53,855 nt of DNA. Source: Gammaproteobacteria bacterium (lineage in GTDB: Bacteria > Pseudomonadota > Gammaproteobacteria > Steroidobacterales > Steroidobacteraceae). Positions 1-6,303 of this stretch are shown here, one piece after another. Under the pieces are notes generated by a model. That model worked only from the letters and a program-made list of their open reading frames with translations. It was not told the DNA's origin and did no database searches. The first letter of the stretch is position 1; each line of letters starts with the position of its first letter. The stretch is taken from assembly GCA_020029535.1 (NCBI GenBank), contig JAIBJM010000009.1, forward strand, positions 1 through 53,855. Direction: 5' to 3'. The position numbers were made by a program, and so were the translations under genes.

Positions 1-407
1 TGTCCCAGCTTCAGGGTGGCCAGCAACAGGTTGCGGGCCGTGTTCATCACCTCGACGTTGTTCTGGTACGAACGCGAGGCGGAAATCATGTCCACCATCT
101 CTTCGACGGTGTTGACGTTGGGGGCGTACACATAGCCATTGGCATCGGCCAGTGGATTGCCCGGGTCATAGCGCTGTTCGGGCGCGGCCTGGCTCTCGAC
201 GATGTCCAGCACCTGCACGCTGTTGCCGATGTCGCCGGCCTGGTCGGACTGCACGGCCTGAAACACCGGATGCTTGGCCTTGTAGACCGCATTGGCATCG
301 CCGCTGACGCTCTCGGCATTGGCCAGATTGCTGGCCACGGTATTCAATCGCACCGACTGCGCACTCATGCCGGCGCCAGCGATGTCGAAAATTCGGAAAC
401 TGGACAT
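1..407 (-). CDS. flgC: Flagellar basal-body rod protein FlgC (last codons outside window)
   Basis: FlgC is one of the proximal rod proteins of the flagellar basal body, exported by the flagellar type III apparatus. The translation starts MSSFRIFDIAGAGMSAQ and has the rod-protein signature ASNLANA near residue 30. It ends in the helical segment SRSYQNNVEVMNTARNL, typical of FlgC. About 135 codons are visible and the family is about 134-140 residues, so probably only one or two codons plus the stop are missing past position 1. The start at 407 is preceded by a strong AAGGAG site. It lies 18 nt after flgB, so the two are co-transcribed. Identification is secure. Confidence 0.95.
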   Translation of the reverse strand, partial: MSSFRIFDIAGAGMSAQSVRLNTVASNLANAESVSGDANAVYKAKHPVFQAVQSDQAGDIGNSVQVLDIVESQAAPEQRYDPGNPLADANGYVYAPNVNTVEEMVDMISASRSYQNNVEVMNTARNLLLATLKLG

Positions 408-425
408 GTGCTACTCCTTAAGTGG

Positions 426-836
426 CTACTGTCCGGTGATCGCCGTCATCAGGCTGCGCAGCTTGCCGTTCAGCAGCGTCAGCGTGGCCTGGTAACGCAC
501 TGCGTTCTCGGCGAAGGCGGCCTGCTCCAGCTGCGCATCGACGGTGTTGCCGTCCAGTGACGGCGCCAGCGGCACGCGATACTTCATCTGCGCCTCACCC
601 CCACTACCCGTGCCAGTGCCCGCGATCTGCTGATGCGTGGCGCTGGTGGTCTTCAGCGGCAGCGTGGATTGCGACTGACCGGCCTGAGCCAGCGCCGCCT
701 TGAAATCGATGTCCCGCGACTTGAAGCCGGGCGTGTCGGCATTGGCGAGATTGGAGGCCAGCAGCTCGGTGCGCCGCGACTCGAGCTGCAAAGCCCGCGC
801 GTGTACGCCGAGATAACTGTCGATGTCCAAGGGCAT
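426..836 (-). CDS. flgB: Flagellar basal-body rod protein FlgB
   Basis: FlgB is a proximal rod component joining the MS ring to the rod. The 136-residue product begins MPLDIDSYLGVHARALQLES and carries the family signature LLASNLANADTPGFKSRDIDF at about residues 25-45. The C-terminal helix VRYQATLTLLNGKLRSLMTAI is typical of FlgB, and the length matches the family. The start has a GGAGG site 4 nt upstream and lies about 43 nt below the transcription start predicted from the sigma54 site at 890-905. It heads a flgBC... operon transcribed leftward out of the window, divergent from flgAMN. Confidence 0.95.
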   Translation of the reverse strand: MPLDIDSYLGVHARALQLESRRTELLASNLANADTPGFKSRDIDFKAALAQAGQSQSTLPLKTTSATHQQIAGTGTGSGGEAQMKYRVPLAPSLDGNTVDAQLEQAAFAENAVRYQATLTLLNGKLRSLMTAITGQ

Positions 837-889
837 GTGGCCTCCGCCGATTTGCCGTTTCGGCGGTTACAGGAGCAAGGCGCATGCCA

Positions 890-905
890 CGCAATGGATG
901 TGCCA
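890..905 (-). promoter_or_regulatory. Sigma54 (-24/-12) promoter of the flgB operon
   Basis: Read leftward the site is TGGCACATCCATTGCG. It matches TGGCAC-N5-TTGC exactly, with correct GG/GC spacing. Predicted transcription start is near 879, giving a leader of about 43 nt before flgB. RpoN control of middle flagellar genes through a FleQ/FlrC-type activator is known in gammaproteobacteria; the activator is not in this window. Confidence 0.8.
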
Positions 906-1081
906 TCCGGCCACCGGAAAACTGTGATGCAATCGAAAGGATGGCCGCGAATGCGGCTTTGAAGGCGGCAAGGAATGGCCGCCTGCCGGCCAGCGTCTGC
1001 CGCGCTGCCGGGGATGCGTCGTCGATGAAAGTTATCGGCCGCAGTCGCCGGCGCTTGAGTGTCAGTAAATCGTCGCGGCGC

Positions 1082-1097
1082 TGGCACAGGCCTTGCT
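1082..1097 (+). promoter_or_regulatory. Sigma54 (-24/-12) promoter of flgAMN
   Basis: TGGCACAGGCCTTGCT is a full match to the RpoN consensus with GG and GC at the right spacing. The GC at 1095-1096 places the transcription start at about 1108, only two bases before the flgA ATG at 1110. The transcript would therefore be essentially leaderless. No Shine-Dalgarno sequence is seen before that ATG, which agrees. Confidence 0.75.
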
Positions 1098-1109
1098 ATC
1101 TCACGCGGT

Positions 1110-1799
1110 ATGAAAGGAATCGCCGCCATTGCCGCCGGACTCACTCTTATATATGGCGCCGCCCGTGCCGCTCCGGTGGATCCGGCCCAGCTGCGTGCCG
1201 CCGCCGAGGCAGCCGTGCAGCGCGCAGCCGGCAAGACACCTGGTGTGGTCGCGGTGGCCGCACCGCTGGATCCGCGATTACAGCTCAATGCCTGCAACTC
1301 GGCGCCGCAGGGTTTCATCGCCGGCGACGGGCAATTGCACGATTCCACCACCGTCGGCGTGCGCTGCGATGCGCCGGTGCGCTGGACCATCTACATCCGT
1401 GTGGCGCTCAGCGCAGAGATACCGGTGCTGGTGGCCAGGCGCGCACTGCCGCGCGATACCAAACCACAGATCGCCGATTTCGAACTGACCAAGCGGACCG
1501 TACCCGGCCTCAGCAATCGCTACATCGGCGATGCGCAGCAGTTGGCGGGCCGCAAGCTGCGCCGCCCGTTGAACATCGGCGAAGCGCTGAGCACCGATGC
1601 GCTGGTGATGGCGCCGGTGATCAGGCGCGGCCAGCAGGTCACCGTACTGGCACGCGCCGGTGCGATGGAGATTAGAATGAATGCCATGGCGCTGACCGAC
1701 GGCAGGCCGTCGGAGCGCATTTCAGTACGGAATCTCTCCACCAACCGTGTGATCGAAGGCGTGGTGGCCGGCGATGCCCTGGTCGAGGTGCCCTTATGA
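1110..1799 (+). CDS. flgA: Flagellar P-ring assembly chaperone FlgA
   Basis: FlgA is a periplasmic chaperone for assembly of the FlgI P ring. The 229-residue product begins with a signal peptide (MKGIAAIAAGLTLIYGAARA). It continues into the paired domains of the family, including the SAF-like part with LARRALPRDTKP-like and RPLNIGEALSTDALV-type segments, and ends in the VRNLSTNRVIEGVV block typical of FlgA. A longer frame opens at 1059, but the signal peptide and the sigma54 site both argue for 1110. The stop overlaps the flgM start by 4 nt (ATGA), so the two are translationally coupled. Confidence 0.93.
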   Translation: MKGIAAIAAGLTLIYGAARAAPVDPAQLRAAAEAAVQRAAGKTPGVVAVAAPLDPRLQLNACNSAPQGFIAGDGQLHDSTTVGVRCDAPVRWTIYIRVALSAEIPVLVARRALPRDTKPQIADFELTKRTVPGLSNRYIGDAQQLAGRKLRRPLNIGEALSTDALVMAPVIRRGQQVTVLARAGAMEIRMNAMALTDGRPSERISVRNLSTNRVIEGVVAGDALVEVPL

Positions 1800-2176
1800 C
1801 AAGTATTCCCCCTAAAGTTCCGGGCGGAGTCGCCGATAGTGGCTATGTGAGCAATCGCATCAAAGCCACGGATGGTAGTCCGGTCAGCGGCAGCAGCAGT
1901 CGCGCCGTTGAACCGGTGCGCCGTGCCGCTGCCACAGTGGCCAGCGACAAACCCGTGGAAGCCGGCAACGAGAGCGTGCACATCACGGCCTCGGCCCGCG
2001 AACTGCTGGGCCTGCAGCAGGCCATCGGCGATCTGCCCGAGATCGACAGCGCGCGCGTCGAGCGCCTGCGCGGTGATATCGAGCAGAACCGCTACAGCGT
2101 GGACGCCGGCAAGATCGCCGACCGTCTGCTGCAGCTGGAAGACGATCTCGCCGCCACCAAACCGGTGAAGCGCTGA
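1796..2176 (+). CDS. flgM: Anti-sigma28 factor FlgM
   Basis: FlgM binds and inhibits FliA until the hook-basal body is complete, and is then exported. The C-terminal half carries the family signature: SVHITASARELLGLQQAI, IDSARVERLRGDIEQNRYSVD and AGKIADRLLQLE (about residues 60-117). The N-terminal half is low in complexity, as expected for a disordered protein. At 126 residues it is longer than the usual 95-110. A GTG at 1847 would give a 109-residue form and fits the FliA promoter inside the gene. The ATG at 1796 overlaps flgA and serves the flgAMN transcript. Identity is secure; the start may differ between transcripts. Confidence 0.92.
   Translation: MTSIPPKVPGGVADSGYVSNRIKATDGSPVSGSSSRAVEPVRRAAATVASDKPVEAGNESVHITASARELLGLQQAIGDLPEIDSARVERLRGDIEQNRYSVDAGKIADRLLQLEDDLAATKPVKR
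1813..1839 (+). promoter_or_regulatory. FliA (sigma28) promoter inside the 5' end of flgM
   Basis: TAAAGTTC-N11-GCCGATAG differs from the enterobacterial sigma28 consensus TAAAGTTT-N11-GCCGATAA at only two positions and keeps the exact N11 spacing. It lies within flgM codons 6-15, so transcription would start near 1845-1847, downstream of the annotated flgM start. In Salmonella flgM also has a class 3 FliA promoter, but upstream of the gene. Confidence 0.75.
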
Positions 2177-2178
2177 CC

Positions 2179-2664
2179 ATGACAGTTCAAGTCGCCGACG
2201 TGCGTAGCCACACCGGCCGGATCCTCAGCGAAGAAGCCAAACTGCTGCAGCAGCTGGAAGCGCTGCTGCACAGTGAAACCGCCATCGTGCGCGGCGACGA
2301 TGCAGGCGCCATCGCCAACATCGGTGCCAGCCGCCACGACTGCATCGCCGCCCTGACCCGGCTCGAAGCGGAACGCGCCGCCAGCTGTCGCATGCTGTCG
2401 TTCGGCGAAGGCGGCGGCGCCTTCAACAAGCTGCTGCAGTGGTGCGACGACAACGGCGAACTGCGCAAGCATTGGCAGGTCAACCTGCAACAGGCACGGC
2501 GCTGCAAGGAAATCAACGAACGCAACGGCATCCTGGTCAACGCCCAGCTGCATCATGTGCAGCAGCTGCTGACTGCGATGCGTGGCGGCACCCAGGCGCC
2601 GGTGTACTCGGCGCAGGCTTCACGCGTCGCGCCGTTTGCCAGCAGGGAGCTGGGCTGCGCCTGA
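2179..2664 (+). CDS. flgN: Flagellar export chaperone FlgN
   Basis: FlgN is the cytoplasmic chaperone of the hook-filament junction proteins FlgK and FlgL. The 161-residue helical product has the usual EEAKLLQQLEALLHSE start (residues about 17-32), the CKEINERNGILVNAQLHHVQQLL segment typical of FlgN, and a short tail ending VYSAQASRVAPFASRELGCA. It follows flgM by 2 nt, in the conserved flgA-flgM-flgN order. Parts of this gene recur downstream as a decayed copy at 3364-3774 and a 3'-end remnant at 6216-6303. Confidence 0.93.
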   Translation: MTVQVADVRSHTGRILSEEAKLLQQLEALLHSETAIVRGDDAGAIANIGASRHDCIAALTRLEAERAASCRMLSFGEGGGAFNKLLQWCDDNGELRKHWQVNLQQARRCKEINERNGILVNAQLHHVQQLLTAMRGGTQAPVYSAQASRVAPFASRELGCA

Positions 2665-2690
2665 TATTGCTCCCGCATCTGGCAGGGACT

Positions 2691-2924
2691 ATGCTGCCAA
2701 CCATGTCATGGCAAGACATCATCACCCTGGAGCCAGGTAAACGTGGCGGAAGGCCCTGCGTCCGCAATATGCGGATTGCCGTGGCGGACGTGCTGGGCTG
2801 GCTGGCCGCGGGCATGACGCACCAGGACATCATCAGCGACTATCCTGAACTGACCGAGAACGACATCCGCGCTTGTCTGGCTTATGCCGCGGATCGTGAG
2901 CGCCGCATTCTGACCGCGGCATGA
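2691..2924 (+). CDS. DUF433 protein, probable antitoxin of a DUF433/DUF5615 pair
   Basis: The product has about 77 residues. It contains the DUF433 pattern: a short ITLEPGKRGGRPCVRNMRI segment followed by a winged-helix-like part (VLGWLAAGMTHQDIISDYPELTENDIRACLAYA). DUF433 proteins are small putative DNA-binding antitoxins. It overlaps the next gene by 4 nt (ATGA), the normal arrangement for this pair. The start at 2691 follows an AGGGA run; ATG 2703 (MSWQDI) is an alternative. It begins just 26 nt after flgN and is not a flagellar gene, so it looks acquired. Confidence 0.8.
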   Translation: MLPTMSWQDIITLEPGKRGGRPCVRNMRIAVADVLGWLAAGMTHQDIISDYPELTENDIRACLAYAADRERRILTAA

Positions 2925-3253
2925 AGCTGCTGTTCGATCAGAACCTCAGTTTCAATCTCTGTAGACTGCTCGCAGATTCGTTTCCCGACTCCAGTCAAGT
3001 GCGGTTGCTCGGCCTGGATCGGGCTGACGACAGGGCGGTCTGGCAGTACGCCAAGGACAATGGCTTTGTACTCGTTTCACAAGATGCCGATTTCGCGGAC
3101 CTGGCCGCGCTTTACGGTCCACCGCCCAAGTTGATCTGGCTGCGTTGCGGAAATCAACCTACAGCGATAATCGCGGCGCGGCTCAGCAATCATGCCGAAG
3201 CTGTCACCGAATTCGACAGAGACTCCATCGCCGCTTGCCTTGAAATCTTCTGA
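2921..3253 (+). CDS. DUF5615 PIN-like toxin/nuclease
   Basis: The 110-residue product starts MKLLFDQNLS, the N-terminal acidic block of DUF5615/Mut7-C-like PIN domains. It also has DRAVWQYAKDNGFVLVSQDADFADL with the second acidic cluster (SQDADF), and PPKLIWLRCGN, typical of the family. PIN-like proteins of this group are putative metal-dependent RNases acting as the toxin partner of DUF433 proteins. All expected acidic residues are present, so it looks intact. The pair is flanked by two copies of flgM/flgN sequence. Toxicity and target are inferred from the family. Confidence 0.8.
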   Translation: MKLLFDQNLSFNLCRLLADSFPDSSQVRLLGLDRADDRAVWQYAKDNGFVLVSQDADFADLAALYGPPPKLIWLRCGNQPTAIIAARLSNHAEAVTEFDRDSIAACLEIF

Positions 3254-3363
3254 GTGAATTCGCTATTAGGCATGCCATACAGCAACGCATACGTTACGGT
3301 CGCATAGACCACAAGCCATGTTTCCATCCGTGCCAACCCCTTCAGGGGTGAAGTAGTAACTGC

Positions 3364-3774
3364 GCGATCTGCCCGAGATCGACAGCGGCCGCGTCGAACG
3401 CCGGCGCTATCGCCAACATCGGCGCCAGCCGCCACGACGGCATTGCCGCCCTGACCTGGCTCGAAGCCGAACGCGTCGCCAGCTGTCGCATGCTGTCCTT
3501 CGGCGAAGGCGGCGCCGCCTTCAACAAGCTGCTGCAGTGGTTCGACGACAGCGGCGAACTGCGCCAGCGCTGGCAGGGCAACCTGCAACAGGCGCGGCGC
3601 TGCAAGGAAATCAACGAACGCAACGACATCCTGGTCAACGCCCAGCTGCATCATGTGCAGCAGCTGCTGACCGCGATGCGCGGCGGCGCGCAGGCGCCGG
3701 TGTACTCGGCGCAGGCGTCGCGCGTGGCGCCGTTTGCCAGCGGGGAGCTGGGGAGCGCGCTTGGATTTTATTAG
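3364..3774 (+). pseudogene. Decayed flgM'-flgN' duplicate
   Basis: Positions 3364-3402 repeat the flgM stretch at about 2030-2068 (GATCTGCCCGAGATCGACAG). From about 3403 the sequence repeats flgN from about 2304 to its 3' end, with an internal deletion of about 240 bp joining the two out of frame. The flgN part stays open and reads SRHDGIAALTWLEAERVAS and later CKEINERNDILVNAQ, but it lacks the N-terminal quarter of FlgN and extends past the old stop to end GSALGFY. An ATG at 3490 could give a 94-residue FlgN C-terminal fragment; nothing suggests it is functional. The surrounding stretches 3254-3363 and 3775-3920 show no gene. Confidence 0.8.
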
Positions 3775-3920
3775 TGGCTTGGAGACATTCTATTAACGAC
3801 TGAATGAGTCGCACGCAAAATATCGTAACCATTTTCGACATTTATCTGGAGACCTGCCGGCTACCTGGGACAATAGGCAACGCGAGACTTGGAGTTATGC
3901 GCCTGATCAGCAACTGGCGT

Positions 3921-6128
3921 TCATCGGACACCGACCAGATCCCGCACCAGGGTTTTCCCGTCCGCCATATCCTGCCTACCGACAATACCGCGTAGCGCCT
4001 GCTCGGCGTTACGCAGAATCGTTTCCCGATCCCAGTTTTCGATCGCGTACCTGCGTCCGCAGCGACCAAGTTCTTCCCGCAGACTCGCGTCATCCAGCAG
4101 CCTCTGCAATGCAGCGGCGAAAGCAGTGGTGTCTCCGGGTGGAACAACCAGGCCTCCGACCGACGCCGCGCGCGCCACATCGGAACCCATGCGCGTACTG
4201 GCCACTACCGGACGGCCGCTGGCCATGATCGCGGTCAGTTTCGAAGGCATGACCAGATCCTCAGCACCCTGACGCTGCGGAAGCATGTGGACATCCGCCA
4301 ATCCGAGCAGCTGATTCAACCGGGAGAGAGGCTGCAGCGGCAGAAACCGCACGTTATCGAGTCCCTCGGCGGCGTCCATGATGCGTCGCTTCGCGGCGCC
4401 ATCGCCGCACAGCAGGAACAGTGCATTCCGGGATGTCGAGGCGAAAATTTTCGCCACCTGCACCAGCAGCTCAAGACCCTGCTTTTCACCCATGTTGCCC
4501 GAGTAGAGCAGCACCGCTGTTTCTGCCGGAATGCCCAGCTCCTGGCGCAGGCGATTTTTTCCGGACACCGGCTTTATCAGCGCTGTATCCACCCAGTTCG
4601 GAAAGTATCCGATACGAGCCCTTTCCACGCCCTTGCGCAGGAGCTTTCGGAGCATGCGCATTGAAATGCTCGATACGAAGTCGAAACGTCGCATCAGCCA
4701 TCGTTCCATCTGAACGGCAAACTTCCGCAGTCGCTCGTCGCGGAGCAGCCCGAGTTCGAATGCTGCATCCACTTCGAAGTCCTGGACATGCAGCCAGGAT
4801 CGCGCACCGCAAATCCACGCACCAAGAGCCGCAGCGGGCGCACAGCCCAGCGGTGGCTCCACGACAAGCACGAGTTTCGGCCGCCAGAACAGCGCTTGCC
4901 AGACGATGACGGGTAACGTGGACAGCGAGAAGGAAATTGTATGCACCAGGCGCGTCATGCCTCCCGGCCGTCGCGGCACGAACAACGGACATCGATAAAC
5001 CAATGCTCCGAAATGCTGCTCCACTGAATATCGCCGCGAGGAATAGCCCGACGCCACGCGCCACGCCGGATAGTACGGCGGCGCGGTAATCACGTGGATG
5101 TCGAATCCCGCTTGCGACATCCAGGCCGTCATCTCGCCGACATACTTGCCGATGCCGGTGATTTCCGGAGCGAAGTTGCTGGTGATGACCAGAACCCGCC
5201 CCTGCGGGTTCGACATCGGGCCGCGATCGCTCGCCACAACGGGCATTTCTATCGCCAGCGCTTCCCTGAGCCGCCGCCGATCGCCACTGAATCTGAGCAG
5301 CAACCAGAGCTCGCCCAGCAGCAGCAGCACGCAGCCCATGAAGATGACCCAGCCCTCAAACAGGTGCAGAAATTCCGGTGTGCCTTCGGCGCGGCTGATT
5401 TGCATGCCAAGCATCCCGATGCGCACGCCATTCATCAGTATGGCAATCGGAATTGTCGACAACATGATCAGGACATGAACCCACGCACGTCCCTTCACTA
5501 CGAACGCCATGATCGTCCCGATCGTCAGTAGCGGGAACAGGTAGTTCAGCCCCGTACCGATCTCCGTCAACTGGAGCGTGTGGGTCCCGAAGTCAATGAC
5601 TGTTTCGTCGAGAAAAGCGCTGGTGCCCAGCAACCTGATGATGCCAACGCCCAGTTGGGACGAAAGCAGTTGCAGCTCGGAAGACAGGGCGTTATGAATG
5701 ATTTCTGGCAGCGGAATGGACAGCAGAAGCAGAGCCAGTGGCGCCAGCGCGAGCTTGAACGAATTCCATCCCATCAGCGTCAGGAAGCAGCCGCCTGTCA
5801 CCACCAGCAGCGCATAGGCTGCCAGGGATCCGTCTGTCGCGGTGGAGAGGAAAAAGAACGCCACGAATCCTGCCAGCACGACCAGTGCGCCAGCTCCTGT
5901 GGCCTGGAAGTGCCGCTGCCTGACCTGGGGCCAGCGCTGCCAGAGCAAAAACCCGCTCAGCAGCGGAATGAGAAAGCAATGGCTGTATTCGTTGCGATGC
6001 CAGCTCGCGTACAGAAAGACCAACGTATCCCGGAAAACGAAGGCCACGATGGCCGCAGCTGCGGCCGCGGCCAGTTTCTGCCGGCGGCTAAGGGCATAGG
6101 CGGGAGCTGGCGAGGTTCTCGCAATCAT
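3921..6128 (-). CDS. Fusion of a cysteine-less exosortase (XrtD-like) domain and a WcaI-like GT4 glycosyltransferase
   Basis: This 735-residue protein has two parts. Residues about 1-300 form a multi-pass exosortase domain clearly paralogous to XrtD in this window (shared ALAPLALLLL, FLIPLLSGFLLWQR, GDRRRLREALAIE). Exosortases cut and transfer CTERM proteins with a Cys/Arg/His triad. Here Arg236 (NGVRIG) and His255 (FLHLFEGW) remain, but the EACSGLR cysteine motif reads EIGTGLN, with Gly191 in place of Cys. Residues about 308-735 are a GT4 enzyme like WcaI (SNFAPEITGIGKYVGEM, NMGEKQGLELL, GAEDLVMPSKLTAIMASG). In XrtD the same point is followed by an EpsI domain. An ATG at residue 305 (5214-5216) could allow a separate glycosyltransferase but has no good ribosome site. 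I infer a membrane-anchored glycosyltransferase on a non-catalytic exosortase scaffold. Confidence 0.85.
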   Translation of the reverse strand: MIARTSPAPAYALSRRQKLAAAAAAAIVAFVFRDTLVFLYASWHRNEYSHCFLIPLLSGFLLWQRWPQVRQRHFQATGAGALVVLAGFVAFFFLSTATDGSLAAYALLVVTGGCFLTLMGWNSFKLALAPLALLLLSIPLPEIIHNALSSELQLLSSQLGVGIIRLLGTSAFLDETVIDFGTHTLQLTEIGTGLNYLFPLLTIGTIMAFVVKGRAWVHVLIMLSTIPIAILMNGVRIGMLGMQISRAEGTPEFLHLFEGWVIFMGCVLLLLGELWLLLRFSGDRRRLREALAIEMPVVASDRGPMSNPQGRVLVITSNFAPEITGIGKYVGEMTAWMSQAGFDIHVITAPPYYPAWRVASGYSSRRYSVEQHFGALVYRCPLFVPRRPGGMTRLVHTISFSLSTLPVIVWQALFWRPKLVLVVEPPLGCAPAAALGAWICGARSWLHVQDFEVDAAFELGLLRDERLRKFAVQMERWLMRRFDFVSSISMRMLRKLLRKGVERARIGYFPNWVDTALIKPVSGKNRLRQELGIPAETAVLLYSGNMGEKQGLELLVQVAKIFASTSRNALFLLCGDGAAKRRIMDAAEGLDNVRFLPLQPLSRLNQLLGLADVHMLPQRQGAEDLVMPSKLTAIMASGRPVVASTRMGSDVARAASVGGLVVPPGDTTAFAAALQRLLDDASLREELGRCGRRYAIENWDRETILRNAEQALRGIVGRQDMADGKTLVRDLVGVR

Positions 6129-6215
6129 CGCTTCGAGTCTAGCGATGCGGTATGTCAGTTTCCGTACACGGCTCCGGCCGTCATGTCGGTTCCATGTATC
6201 GCAATTGTCATACGT

Positions 6216-6303
6216 TCATGAGTGCGGCGCTAAGGTGCTGGTGTATCCGGCGCAAGCCTCGCGCGCGACGGGGTTTGCGAGCCGGGTGCCGGGGAGCGCA
6301 TAG
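6216..6303 (+). pseudogene. Remnant of the flgN 3' end (third copy)
   Basis: In the flgN frame this reads VLVYPAQASRATGFASRVPGSA and then a stop. That aligns with the intact FlgN tail VYSAQASRVAPFASRELGCA, which stops at the same point. At DNA level the match to the 3364-3774 copy is roughly 75% over the last ~77 nt by eye and fades upstream. The remnant lies 2.4 kb beyond the second copy, on the far side of the exosortase-glycosyltransferase gene. It overlaps, in antisense, the 3' end of the next glycosyltransferase gene. Confidence 0.7.

Noticed and set aside
1142-1157. A 16-bp word (CACTCTTATATATGGC) in flgA that recurs inverted at 8999-9014 in the receptor gene.
   Set aside because: Both encode TLIYG in frame, and roughly one such chance match is expected in a window of this size.
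5976-5978. Cys51 of the fused exosortase domain as a replacement nucleophile.
   Set aside because: It aligns with a glycine near the first membrane segments of XrtD, far from the Arg and His of the triad in sequence; no support for a relocated active site.
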